From Adenanthera pavonina (taxonomy: Eukaryota; Streptophyta; Magnoliopsida; Fabales; Fabaceae): a stretch of DNA of 64,000 nt. Below, piece after piece: positions 34,258 to 46,746 of the stretch. The DNA lies in NCBI GenBank assembly GCA_026686845.1, contig JAIVEN010000010.1:26448001-26512000 (forward strand). Reading direction: 5' to 3'. Each line of letters opens with the position of its first letter. The first letter of the stretch is position 1. The translations under genes were made by a program, and so were the position numbers. The notes beneath the pieces were generated by a model. It was not told the origin of the DNA. It searched no databases and saw only the letters and a program-made list of their open reading frames with translations.

Positions 34258-34807
34258 TGTTGAAAATAAATAGTGTATGACCACCATAACTTGGATTTGC
34301 AAAATATTGAAGTTAGTTATCTATGATATGTGAATGGATTAGTTTATTTATGTGCATATATGATAGTACTGTTAAGGATCAAGTTTGTCTCATTATCGTG
34401 CCAAGTGAGAGAATTTTAGAAATATTTTTAAAATAATTTAAATTATGTGGCTTGATAATATGATAGATTAAGGGTAAGATAATAGATAGATTTTCTCTAA
34501 CTAAGTATATTGAGGAATATCTACAAATTATCTACATTTAAATTTAAAGTCTATCTTAATAGTATAATTAAATCTAATCCTTTCATTTGGTACTTGATGG
34601 ACGTACCAGATTAAAGCTAATTCATTATAAATTGGTCTTCTCCTTGTCCATTAAGAACACGTTCTCCATCAAATAGTGTTATGAAAATTGAAGGTTAGGG
34701 TTAAGGGAGAGAAACTAATTTTGGGAGAATAACAGTATGGCTAGAGGTTACTTATCTATATTTTCCGCTTTAGGTATGCATAATTAAATTTACATCCAAT
34801 GCCTACA
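34258..34807 (+). repeat. LTR of copia B
   Basis: About 550 bp, TGTTGAAAAT...GCCTACA, with a TTTTCCGCTTTAGGTATGC segment near the end that is common in copia LTRs. It is followed by AAG and TGGTACTCAGAG (34811-34822), which looks like a tRNA-Met primer-binding site. A PBS should follow the 5' LTR, but here pol lies upstream. No second LTR was found. Confidence 0.6.
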
Positions 34808-34822
34808 AAGTGGTACTCAGAG

Positions 34823-35519
34823 GGAAATGTGTTGTTCAGAAAAAAAAAAAAAACGGGTGAATGTTTACAGAGGCTGGAAAAGCTATGGATTTCAAAAGTT
34901 ATGAACCATATTTAATAATATTTCAACATTTTGAATGATAGACCCAGTGTTCACCTTCTTGACTGTTGAAAAACTCTTTGATTTCAATTGAACCAAGGCA
35001 ATTAATAGCATGCATCCACCACCACCATCTTCTTGGCAACGGGAACTTCTCCTTCTGATTTCCTACTTCCTCACTTTTATTACTTCTTATACCTTTTGCT
35101 TTATAGTTCTTCATTTTTTTGTAGACAACTCCACATCTTCATTCAATGGTAAGTTTTTTGTGTACTCTTCCATATATTATTCAAGTAAGTCCTCTCCATC
35201 TTCTTCTTTTTCTTCCTTTTCTTCCTTATATTTCATTTTCTTCGTTGGATCCCTTCAAATAGGGGGGAAGTTGTCAACCCATTTAAACCGGTCAACTCGG
35301 TGGTTTTATTGGATGGCTGGTTCAAGGCCAAGTTGATTCTTGGCTGATTTGCTCATTCTCTGGTTATCTCGTAATTCTAAACCAAACTAGTGACTGGTTC
35401 CAGGTCGTTGGTTGAATTGACTGATCTAGTCCGATTTTCAAAACTTGGGTAACATAGCGGTCTTGACTACAACTATCATCTGAGTTATGTTCAAATACAT
35501 ATACTATAATGGAGAAAAA
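34823..35519. other. No recognisable gene
   Basis: A poly(A) run is at 34841-34853. A 108-codon + strand frame at 35010-35336 is Ser/Phe-rich (pyrimidine-rich DNA) and is not convincing. The stretch from 35340 to 35519 has no match that I can name. Confidence 0.4.
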
Positions 35520-35702
35520 AGTGTTCAATAAAAGCTGAAGAACTGAATCAGGCCCTATAGCACCAAACTTCATCTTGGTATTAATCAAAGTATTGAAATT
35601 CATGAGGTCTAGTTCATATCCTTATTCACATATTAAATCAAGTAGTTCTTGTACCTTCTTTAATCAACCATTCTTTGCATAAACAACCATGATTGCATTG
35701 TA
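35520..35702 (-). pseudogene. Pentatricopeptide repeat (PPR) gene fragment
   Basis: On the reverse strand about 61 codons read as PPR repeats: YNAIMVVYAKNG, LKKVQELLDLI, then DLMNFNTLINTKMKFGAI and SVLQLLLN, with the periodic Tyr-Asn-x-Ile/Leu-Ile/Met and Asn-Thr-Leu-Ile motifs of the family. Two in-frame stops interrupt it. From memory the pattern, including the YNAMM...ARNG opening and NTLINARLKSGA-like stretch, is closest to a large organellar PPR protein of the At3g18110 (EMB1270) type; this was not tested. Flanks on both sides lose similarity abruptly, which suggests a captured or truncated piece. PPR proteins bind organellar RNA; this copy cannot. Confidence 0.65.
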
Positions 35703-36287
35703 TAACCATAAAAGAAAATTAAAAATAGCCATAAAAAATTACAAAAAAAATTTGGAAAAAAAATTACAACCCAATCAAAGTACCTAAACTCAAGATGAGG
35801 TGGTTCTCCATCCATAGATGCTAAAGGAAATCCAATCACCAAAAATTTCAAGTCAAATAAAAAAAATAGGGACAATAAAAAATATCATAATCCAATTTGG
35901 TTATAGGCAAAATCAGAAATGAAAAAAAAAAAGAAAAAGAACATGAAAGTAGAAATATGGCAACTCAAACCCATCAAAAAAGTTTAGCATAATTAGGGAT
36001 GCAATATGTGAAATGCTAGCCTATGGTCTCTCATATTCTCAAAATAGTGTTCCAATTCAAAGATCTAAAAGTGGAGAAGATAAAATCAAAACAATTGTCA
36101 TCTTAGAAAAAGCAATAAGTTTGGCCAAAGAAAAATAGGCTTATTCGAAACTATCCTTAAACACTATGTATCATTCAGTTTTTATGAAAAGAACTCCTTC
36201 AACATCTTTTTACTCTCTAAACAATATAACATCATCATCCTACTCTAGGAGAGCACTTAGGAGATGATGAAGCCTAGGCCAAGAAAA
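35703..36287. other. No recognisable gene
   Basis: AT-rich, with long A runs at 35740-35765 and 35919-35940. No open frame or repeat terminus is recognised before the GGAAG duplication of solo LTR b. Confidence 0.4.
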
Positions 36288-36292
36288 GGAAG

Positions 36293-39200
36293 TGTAACAC
36301 CTTACTTTTAGATCCATTTTCCTATGTATTAAACCTTATTAGAGTCCAATTAGGTTTGAGTAGAAGCTTGAATCACATAAAAATTACAAACATAATTTTC
36401 ATTTTTCATGGTACTATTCACATGACATTTTCCATTTTTTCTCGATAAAATTTGAAAATTTATAACTAATTCTACAAAAATCATATTGAAGTGATTCAAG
36501 TCTCTAAAAATATATGAAAAATATTTGATACATAAAAAAATAATAATTCAGACATTCACTAGGCCAATTCATACAATTTATTCCTTAAATTTACTATACA
36601 TTAGGTCATTTTATATCTTCCCAGAAATTTGACCTTAATTTTAAAATTCATATCTCATTATTCCATGAGCCAAATCATGCATTCCATATGTCATATGAAA
36701 TCCATAAATGTATACTTTTTAGAAATATTTTTTCTGTACATTTATTCTACTTGAATAGGGCATGAAATCCACTTGAACCAATAAGGGTCAGAACTTAACT
36801 CTAACTAAAACATTTTTAAGAGAATTTGCATATCTCTTTCTCTATAGCTCCAAATGCTTTCAAACTAGTGGCATTAATTTCCTAAGACATAAGGCTTTTC
36901 CCACATGCGTACCATTGAATTTTTGGAGCTCTACATGGTTTTATATTTGATTTTGAAATTTCTAGTACCTAGCTTCAAGGTTCCAATTTTCCAATCTTAC
37001 CCTATTTTTGAATCCTAAATTTGGAAATTCACCATAAATTGTATACTTATACAATTTAGGAATTCTTTTGCTCTATAAAAAGATTATTCCATCTACTTTT
37101 AGATCATATTAATCATTTAAACTAACAGCCCTGTTTTTTATGAACAGCATCTATATTCTCTTAGGGTATCTAGATTGAATCTTTTCATCCATACTTTAGC
37201 ATAATAGACTTCATAACATACTTACATCATCATTCATTGTTCCAACTTCATACATAACATCAAAAGATATCTCAAAGAACATACTTGAATCAGTATAGAT
37301 GATTTATCCTTTGCATACAAATTTACATATATTTTCCAAATACAAGTTCATAACTTGGAAGTAATATCATGCTTCAATCTTGTCTCTTATCTTCTTTCTC
37401 CTTAGCACCTTGACCCTTGTTCCATAACTTGGGCCTAATTATGTATAGCATTTGGAAGGAAAGAGATTCAAAGCATCTCAATAATAATTACCCATTCAAG
37501 CATTCATATTGCCATTACAATTCATGAAAACATCAAGTAAATTCATTTAATCATAAATGCCACAACAATTTCATAAAAATTTTGGTAGAGTTTTATTTTA
37601 TAGTTTGGACATCCCAGGGTCACATACCCCTCTTACAACTTAGCCAACATCAACAATTCATCACAACCATCAAAGCATTCAAGTGGCAAAGCATCAAGTT
37701 CATTGTAAAGCACATAACAATATAAGGCAAGAATTGGTAATGTACAACTGTTATGCTTCCTTTTGCTCTTACTTGATTTTTGCCTCTTCCAAACATTTTA
37801 CCAAGCTTTTTTGAACCTAATCTTAAAATCAAAGAGCTACATAATCATTTGTCCATGGTGTTGGTTCACAAAGTCTCAAACCAAACCCTAAAATTTCATT
37901 TTCTTCATCTTAAGTTTTTTATTAAATCCATACTTGTTCTTAAGGTTTTAGATCATGAGAAATCCATTTTTGGCTTAAAACTATGAAATTCCTAGTCTAA
38001 ATCAATGCCATGTTCTGACCAAAAATAGCAAGAAAAGGAGAGAAAATGCTTTTCTTTGAAATACAACCAACAACTACCAAAATCATGCTTCAAGTAGTTA
38101 GTTCATGGTTTCTCCTAGGTTTAGTGCATGAAAAAAACTTTCCCTCTCTTCCTATACCTTAAATGAAATATGGACTAGAAAGAGAGGAGAAGAAAATTCC
38201 ATGGAACCAACACAAACTCCTTAAAACAACCAACCAATGATAGTAAGGAAGCTTACCAAGCTCTTGGTCTTTGTAGCTTCATCTATGCTTTCCTTTTTTG
38301 CTTTCTTCTTTTCCTTCCTTTCTCTTCATGCTCTCACTTCTCTCTTGCTCCTACTATTTCAGACTTCTTTTTTCCTTTCAAAATGAGTGAAGGTCAGCCA
38401 ACTCATAAGGAGAGGAGAGATATTTTTTTTCACAAGGTTACTTTATGTAACACCTCTATTTAAGACCATTTCCCATGTATTAAGCCTCATTAGAGACCAA
38501 CTATACTTAAATAGAAGCTTGAATCATAATAAAATATTATAATAAATTTAATCAATTTTCCATGGTACTATTCATTTAATCCCATTTTTTCTTTTTCAAC
38601 AAAATTCAAAAAATCATAAGTAATTCAGTAAAAATCATATGGAAGTTATTCAAGTCTCTATGGATAGCCTAAAAGAATGCCTACATGGGAAAAATATCAA
38701 TTAGAGCAATTACTTGGTCAATTTACACAATAAATTTCATGGACTTTTACTATTCATTTGGTCATTTTTCTACCTTCCAATTTTTTGACCTCAACTTTGA
38801 AAATTCATATTTCATTTTATTCATGATCAAATCATGCATACTCTAGTTATTTGAAATATATGTATGTCTACTTATAGGCGTATTTTTCTTATATATTTAT
38901 TTCACTTATACAGGGCATAACATTAACTTAAATTGTAAAGGGTTAGAATATTATTGTTACTAGGACAGTTTTGGGAAAAGTTACATATCTCTTATTCTAT
39001 AGCTACAATCACTTCCAAATCAGTGGCATATAGACCTTTTCCTGCAGATAAACCATTAAATTTTTGAAGCTCTATATGATTTTATATTGTCTTTTAAATT
39101 TTCTAATACCTAACTTCTAGATTTCAGTTTTCCCAATCTTGCCTTGTTCTAAACCCTAAATTTGAAAATTCACCATAAATTGTACACTTATCCAATTTAT

Positions 39201-41839
39201 GTGTTCTTTAGCTTTATGGAAAGCTTATTCCATCTACTTTTAGAGCATATAAATTACCCGGTCTTACATAAACAATACCTACTTTCTCTTAAACTGCTTA
39301 AGATGAGTCTTTCCATTCCTAATTTATCAAAATAAGCTTCGTAACATTTTCACATCTTCATCAATTGCACCAATTCCATACATAATAGATCCTAGTACTT
39401 TAAGAATCATAATAGCATAGAGATACAGACCACATGGCATCTACATGATTTTTCATAATATCCCTAAATACAATGCCATAGCTTGAATTATCAATTCAAG
39501 CATTAATTCTCTTTTCTTGCTCCATAGCTCCCTTGCCTTCAATGCCATTGCTTGTACCTAATGGAATTTTCATTTTGGAAGGATGAGACTCATTGAATCT
39601 TAGTAGCAATCACCATTCATGCAATCATATTATCACATTAAGCATAAAATCATCAAAAACATCAAATGAATACTTTTAAACATTTATGCCATAATATTTT
39701 ACAAAAATTTTGGCAGAGTTTCATTTTGTATTTTGAACATCCTAAGATCTCAAAACCCCTCAATTAACTCAGCCAACATTCTCAAAACATCATAATTCAT
39801 CATATCAAATAATAGGCAAGTCATCAAATTCATTGAAATCACATGACAATATAAGGCAAGAATAGGTAAATTGCTACCTTCATGCTTTCTCTTACTCCTC
39901 CACTTGATACCAATACTCCCACTAGCTTCCTTGAGCTTCTTCAAGTTCTAATGCATCATCAAACAACTACTCAAACTAATAGTTCCATGACTTTCTTCAA
40001 AAAGTGTTCATGAAACCTAATTCTTCAAAAATTCACCAAAAATTCATTCCTAACTCAAAAATGATGAATTATACCTCTATTCCATGTAATTTTTTATGAG
40101 GAATCCAAATAAAGCCTCATAATTACCAAATTCCATCTCTAAGTATGAACAATGGCTGGCTAAAATTTAGAGGAAATTGAGAAAAATTGCTATGTTCCAT
40201 AATACTTCAAACTACTTCCATATTCATACTTTAAGTGACTAATCTAGCATTTCCCCTAACTACTTCCATATTCATACTTTAAGTGACTAATCTAACATTT
40301 ACCCTAGGTTTAATGGTTGAACAACTCATTTTCTTGCTAAATCAAGATTTGGCCGAATTCTTAAGAGAGAGAAGAAAAAAAAACTACTCCATGAATCATG
40401 CTCCAAATACTACCAACAACAAATCTAAGGTGATAGATTAACTTACCAAAGTTTGTGCCTTTGATTTCCCTTGAGTTTTCTTCTTCTTCTTTCTCTCTTT
40501 CTCTCTTCCTTTGTTGTGTTTTTCCTTCTGGTTTTGCTGTTAAAAATAACGTGCTAAATGGTGAAGGAAAGAGAGTAATTAAGGACTTGATGACTTGGCT
40601 AATTAGGATAAGTTAACTAATCTAACCAAGGTTACTTTTTGTGCCAAAAATCCATGAATTCTAAAAGAAGTTTTTGCCAAGTCAGCCGCCAATGAGAGAG
40701 GTTTGAGTGACCAAAATTACTCAATTTTTCCTGATCTAGATATATCATTAACCAGGTAATTTTTATGGTAAATTAGCATTTTTGGACTACAGGACTATTC
40801 TAATTTTATTTTATATTTCCATAATTCTCCTGTGGCAAATGATATCTATGTATGACCCATATTCTATCCCGGTTACCTTTTAACTGTCCGTAGGACCCAT
40901 AGCTTACTTTATCGGTTTACTGTTATTTTTGGACACTCGGCACTAATTATTTCCTTATTCTTGAACAGTAACTCTCAGTGCCATATACCATTGGAATTCT
41001 CTCGTCAAAGGCTTTGTTCTGACAGTAATTTTACATATTTACAAAATTACCCTAACTTGGGATTAAATTATAATTTTTAAAACTTTTGAGTCATTAGATT
41101 TAATTTTTCCCAATAGCTTTTTATTTCTTCTCCACGTAATTTTTATAAATTTATGGACATGGATGTCATTTTTGAATTATTTTAGGGGAAAAATATAATT
41201 TTTTCACTTTTGTTCAACAAAGAAAAATAATCTTTTTATCATTTTTCACACAAAACGGTGTCAGTCAATTTTTGCAAATTTCCTGTACATTTCATATTAT
41301 CATTCATTTCTTACTCTTTAATTACTTAGTATTCATCAAAATTTTGGGATATCACACTTTACCTCTTTTTTTTCTTTTCTCAAATACTTCTTCAAAAAGT
41401 TTTTACAAAAATCAATTAAATAATGAATTCTCTTAGATGGCCAGCTGCCCACGTTTGAAATAGAAGAGGAGAGAGAGATTAAATGACTTAATTAACTAGC
41501 TCATCATCCAACTAATTAAAGTTATTTTTTGGTCCAAAAAGCTTTACCTTCTTTGGTAAGTATTGAACAAAAATCAATTAAATAAATTCTCTCTATGTCC
41601 CTTGCAGCCTTGGTCATGCCATATTGAAAGAAAATTGTCCAAAACTGCTTTATAAATTTCAATAGAGTTAAATACTCTTTCCTGATAACTTTTATCCATA
41701 CCGATTAAATTTTTTTATCAAAATTGGCCAAAACAACCACAAATTTTTATCTAAAGTTTGAGTATATAACATTTTCATTTTGCTTTATTTCTCATCTTTT
41801 ATTTATTTTATAATATCCCATAAAAATAGGGATATTACA
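36293..41839 (-). mobile_element. Solo LTR b, gypsy family 1, split by solo LTR c
   Basis: Reverse-strand LTR in two pieces, 36293-38445 and 41362-41839 (about 2.6 kb net). Ends on the + strand are TGTAACACC and GGGATATTACA; the flanking duplication GGAAG is perfect (36288-36292, 41840-41844). No internal retroelement sequence. Confidence 0.9.
38446..41356 (-). mobile_element. Solo LTR c, gypsy family 1, nested in solo LTR b
   Basis: 2911 bp, TGTAACACCTC...GGGATATCACA on the + strand, with a perfect duplication CTTTA (38441-38445, 41357-41361). It has the same family and orientation as its host LTR, so the two form a broken direct repeat: compare the shared AAATTCACCATAAATTGTA at about 37025 and 39166. 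Confidence 0.92.
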
Positions 41840-41858
41840 GGAAGCAAAAGATGGAAGC

Positions 41859-44757
41859 TATAATATCCCTATTTTTATGGGATATTATAAAATGAATAGA
41901 GATGATAAACAAAGTGAAACAAAAATGCTATATATAATTGGAATTTAGAAGGAATTATTTTCCCATCTAATTTTTAGAAAATGTTATGTTTATTTCTTAA
42001 TTGGAATTAATTTTTTATAAGCTTCTTAGCAGAAATTAATTCCAAAACTTACTCCAGAAGGTATTCAATGTACACTTGAATGGAAGCCCGTTCTGAGCTG
42101 AGCGTAACAATATAAGTATTACGTAGCCGGGATGGTTAGATTGAAAGATATTCCAATTTGAAAGTTGATGTTAATAGTAAAAAAAAAATAATAAAAAGTT
42201 ATTCTTTGGATAAAGTTACAAGAAAATACCTAAAAGAATGGATAATTATGTTTTTGACTCGACTCAAGAGTGAAATGGTCATTTTCCAAATTTAAAAAAA
42301 AATGAAATATCCTGGAATCTTTACTGGATATTCAAAGCTCAATATTTCAAAATTTATAAGAAATTTGTAAAAACGAGCATACGCCGTTTTACATAAAATA
42401 AGGCAAAAATGTCAATTATCTCAGTTGGAAGAAAAAAGAGAAAATGATAATTTTATCCCTAAAAAAGAAAAAAAAGAAAAGGATAAAAAGAGGAAAGGAA
42501 TGGCGGTGGACGTGCCAGGACAATGATGGAAATTTATAGATTTTGGAGAAAATTACACCTAATAATTAAAAAGTTCTAAAAACTATAAATTTACCCTGAG
42601 ATATATGAAAAATTATAGTTAAAAGGAAGCTCTAAATGAGCTAGGACCCATGGAATATAGTATGAAATTTATTAATATTAGAATAATATTTATTGGGTAA
42701 TTATGATTTAATAGTAATATTTTATCCGATAAAAGTCAGTCTAAATTGCAAAAAGATGAAGTATTAATTCAAGAACAATATGTGGGCCCTATATTTGGAC
42801 AAATTGGGATAAGGATATTATGGTAATTTCATATCCCAAGATAATTATAATTAGTATCCCATTAATAGTAAAATATACTGCTAAAGTAGCTTTATTTATC
42901 CAGATTGCTTCAGGATATATCTGAATAAGTAAATATTTCAAAATTTTGGACCAGAATGCCCCCAATTTCGTGCTCAACTTGTAGCATATGTTGAAATTCC
43001 ATCTTTTAATCATTTATGTCATTTTCTAAAAGAAATCAAGAAATTTCAAGAATATGTCATGACAAAAATTGATTAGATAGCATTTTTACTTATACTCCCT
43101 CTTGGTAACCAACCTTAGACATAAGAAAAGGAATAGAAGCAACTGTAAATAGCCAAGAAAGAGAGGGGAAAAACATGAGGAGTGAAGGGAAGAAGAGAAA
43201 GAAGAAGAAAAAATGAAAAAAAAAAAGGTAAGAATTTTGTTTTAATTCTAAGTGATTTTCCTTCAAGTTCTTAAGTAATTTGTGGTTGTTTCTTTGAGTT
43301 TTCCTCCTTCCCTCTTGCTGTTCAGTTTCAGTTTTGATATGGATTCATAAAAGGAAGTGGTTTCATGCAATAAATTTAGGTGAAACCATGAGATGATTCA
43401 AGAGAAACAAGTTTTGGAAGGATTGGAAGCAAGAAATTGAAAAATCCATTTTTCCTCCTTTGTGCCCTATTTTGACCAGTTTATATGAGTAGAAAGGAGT
43501 TGGATTTTCAATGATTTGATGTTAAAAATGGATTACTTGGTTCCAAATTAACTAAGAACAAGTATTACATTCAGGAAAACCAAAAGATCAAGAATTTGGA
43601 TTTTTAGGGTTCAAGTGAGTTTTGATAAGGAAACCCTTTGATTCAAATGATTAAGTGAATATTGAAAGATGTTTTAGGACTTGTGGGAGTTCAAGGAAGC
43701 TTGTGGAAGCTTTGATTCAAAGAAGAAAAGCAAAGAAACATATAAGATGTAGCTTGGTTTATTTTATTACAATATGTTATTCTTTGTTTTTTCCATGATT
43801 ATATCTTATTGCCATATTGTACTTGTGTTATTTTGTGACTGGTTTTGGTTAAAACATAAAGAATTTTATTCCCCGGGATGTCCATTTTCTAAGGGAAAAC
43901 TCTGCCAAAATTTTTACTTGACAATATGGTATTTTAATAATTTATGTGATTTTATGTGAAATGTTTGTGAAACTTGAATGATTTATTTACATGAGATAAA
44001 CTGGCTACTGAGATTTTCTCAAATCTCACCCCCAAGCACTAACATGATAGGTACAAGTGATAGTAAGACCTCCAAGAAGGCAAGAGGCAAGGAAAAGGTT
44101 GATGTTGATTAGATTTATGGCCACTTTAATTACTTATTTTCTTGTAATTTATGTGTGAAGTCATATATACTTTCATGAAGCTATGCCTTGCTGCCATAAT
44201 GTTCCTTTAAAGTTCTTGTGACATTAATAACATATTTTGGAAGAGTTTGAATCATGTAAGAATGTTATATATTAGTGTTTGGAAGTTGTATGCAAAAATT
44301 TGGTTTCCTTTATGAGTAATTTATATGACTGGAAAGTAGACATAGAGAGCTTTTCAAAGAGCCAAAGATCACTCAATTTGGATAAGTATACAAATTGTTA
44401 TGAATTTTTGAAGATGGCTCAGAAAATCTAGAAAAGTAGTTGTGACCAAATAAATAGTAGAATTGGACAAATTTTCTGAATGAATTTGCTCAATTAAATT
44501 CTAGTTGTATTTTTTTTCCTACGTAGGAAATATTTTTAGCTATTTTTAGAGACTTAAATTATCCTCATACGATTTTCCTAGAATTAGTTATGATTTTCAA
44601 AGTTTAGCTGGGAAAATCGAAATACCAAATGAATAGTATTTAAAAACTTGAATTTTCCTCATTCGATCTTCTAATGATTCAAGCTTCTAAATTAGCTTAT
44701 TTAGCATCATAAATGCTATTATACATGAGAAATAATGTAAGAAAGTAAGGTATGACA
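41859..44757 (+). mobile_element. Solo LTR d, gypsy family 1
   Basis: 2899 bp with a perfect duplication GAAGC (41854-41858, 44758-44762). The start is TATAATATCCC (TG mutated to TA) and the end is GGTATGACA. It lies head to head with solo LTR b, only 19 bp away. The first 32 bp form a near-perfect hairpin, ATAATATCCC and GGGATATTAT around a 9 bp loop. The module ACTGAGATTTTCTCAAATCTCACCCCC is at about 44008. Confidence 0.9.
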
Positions 44758-44762
44758 GAAGC

Positions 44763-45750
44763 AGTTGGTGTTCTAGGACAATCAGTGATCAACGACATGT
44801 ACAGAGCATGGGACATGTGAAGATGATGCACAGCAAAGTAGCCATTATCAATTAACTAATAGTATTAACTGAAAACATGAACTAACCTGAGCAAAGATCA
44901 TAATATTCAGTAAATAAAGTGAAAAATATAGAAGAAAAAGATAAGATCTATAGTCTCGAACTCTCCATGTGTAGTGTGAGGAATTATTGAGTAGGAAAAT
45001 AGTGGCCACCCCATCATCATCCTCTATTCACGATAATGATGATCTTTATTCTTGCTCACCCAAATTTAAAACATCAAGGATAGGAAGACCTCTGGAGAGA
45101 GAAAGTCATGAGACTTGTTACACATGTGCCCTTATTCTACTCTACCTTGAAATTTTTCTAGTGCAACGCTTATGGGAAAATAGAACAAATACATTGACAA
45201 ATAGAGAAAAACACAATAAAAAAGTTTAGTTGCAGTAACTAAAGAAACAATAACTAAACCCAAAGGTGCTTGTAGTATTCTAACAAGATGCTATTGCTTG
45301 CACCTCCTTCTCTAACCATTGCCTCCAGCAACACATTGATGATGCTACCTAAGAAAATGGTTTTCATAAATATTTAGAGAAAGAAACGGTAATAGGAGAA
45401 GTAGAGAGTAGTGCTTGGTTGAGGATAAGAGAATGAAAAAAAAAAGATTCATGATTTATGTGTGGTGAAAAGAATCAATCTAGGTTAAGTTGAGAAGAAG
45501 ATATGGAAGATTATCTATATGGCAATAGAAGAAGAGAGGTATAGAGAGTAGTACATGGTTGAGAGGAAAAAATCCATATGGCAAGAATAGTGTAAGAAGA
45601 TTATCTAGGTTGAATAGTTGAACCGTCTTCAGATTATTAAATTTACTTTTTTTAATTCTAGTTACTTTTAAAAGTTTAAACAAATATAGTAAAAAATTTA
45701 AGGGTGTTTGGGGAAAGATTTTATGATTTGAGATATATTTGAGAGGATTA
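44763..45750. other. No recognisable gene
   Basis: An 80-codon + strand frame at 44987-45229 has a mixed composition but matches nothing that I can name. The rest is AT-rich. Two similar stretches at about 45400-45425 and 45540-45570 (AGAGAGTAGTGCTTGGTTGAG / AGAGAGTAGTACATGGTTGAG) show a local duplication. Confidence 0.4.
45420..45620. repeat. Local direct duplication of about 135-140 bp spacing
   Basis: GAGAGTAGTGCTTGGTTGAG (about 45405) and GAGAGTAGTACATGGTTGAG (about 45545) are followed by related text, and ATCTAGGTTAAGTTGA / ATCTAGGTTGAATAGT recur at about 45478 and 45603. It is an imperfect tandem duplication. Confidence 0.5.
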
Positions 45751-45999
45751 ACTATTTGGAAAAATGATACTTAAAGAATCAATTAATACCATTTTCAGAC
45801 CTAATCATTCTAAAATGCCAAAATTAGACCACAGTCCTAAAATGATAAAAAAAATTAATTTGAAATGACTGAACTACCCTCAGTGCATAATCCTTCCACT
45901 AAATTTCTTTAGCTCATTACCCTCTTTCACTTGGTGAAATTTCCCTCCTCTATTGCATTCTTTCTTTCCTCCATAATCGATCTTTCCCTCCATTGTATT

Positions 46000-46725
46000 C
46001 CTTCTTCCCCTCTCTATTGGTGCTACCCTATATTATGTGATTGTTGTACAGGTAAGCATAAATCTTTCACACTAGTCAATTTGAGTTTGCATGCTTCTTC
46101 TTAGAGATTCTACAACACAAAGAAAAGTTCAAGAAAAACAATGAGTGTGTTTGAAGTTACAAACCCACTGTTAATGTGAATATAAACCTTTTTTAAGTAA
46201 ATATGAACCTTTTGAGTAGAAAGTAACAAAAAACATAGAATATATATCATGGGTGTTAATGTTAAACCCATATCTTTGTGTGACTATTTGTTTTGTGTAG
46301 TAGGTATTAGACATTGATTTATTTTTTTCATGTTAATCATTGCTGTGAAATTTGCTAGTCCGTTGGTGGTAATTAGCGGATGCTTGAGTAGTAAATAATT
46401 GAATATCAATATCATATATTGAAAGGTATGTGAGCATTAAAAAATTCTAAAACTTGAAATTGTATCAGTAAAAATGGGACAACAGTTGGTAGTTCATTAT
46501 GGTTATTAATAAATCATGGTTTGATAGAGTCATATATTATAACATATCTCTAGTGCTTATTAGTGAATATCAATAACAAACATTATGGAAGATGGAGTAG
46601 TAAATAACTGAATATCAGTAGTAAATATGGAGCTACAGTTGGGAAATCATTATTGTTATTAATAAATAATGACTTGATAGAGTAGCATACTATATCATTT
46701 CCAATTTTTTATTTGTATCAGTGGT
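46000..46725 (+). repeat. MULE left inverted-repeat arm (inner part)
   Basis: Runs from CTTCTTCCCCTCTCTATTGG (46001) to GACTTGATAGAGTAGCATAC (about 46672) and a little beyond. It pairs with the reverse complement of 49328-50078, for example GTAAGCATAAATC here and GCAAGCATAAATC there. Confidence 0.8.
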
Positions 46726-46746
46726 GGAATGGCAAAAGAATTTTTT

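Noticed and set aside
35010..35336. A 108-codon Ser/Phe-rich frame with a hydrophobic start as a secreted protein gene
   Set aside because: The composition comes from a pyrimidine-rich tract; there is no conserved motif, and the codons are dominated by TTC, TCT and TCC runs.
36293..41839. TGTAACACC at the left and GATATTACA-type right ends read as a DNA transposon with terminal inverted repeats
   Set aside because: The ends are TG...CA with 5 bp duplications and the body matches other LTR copies; short inverted ends are normal for these LTRs.
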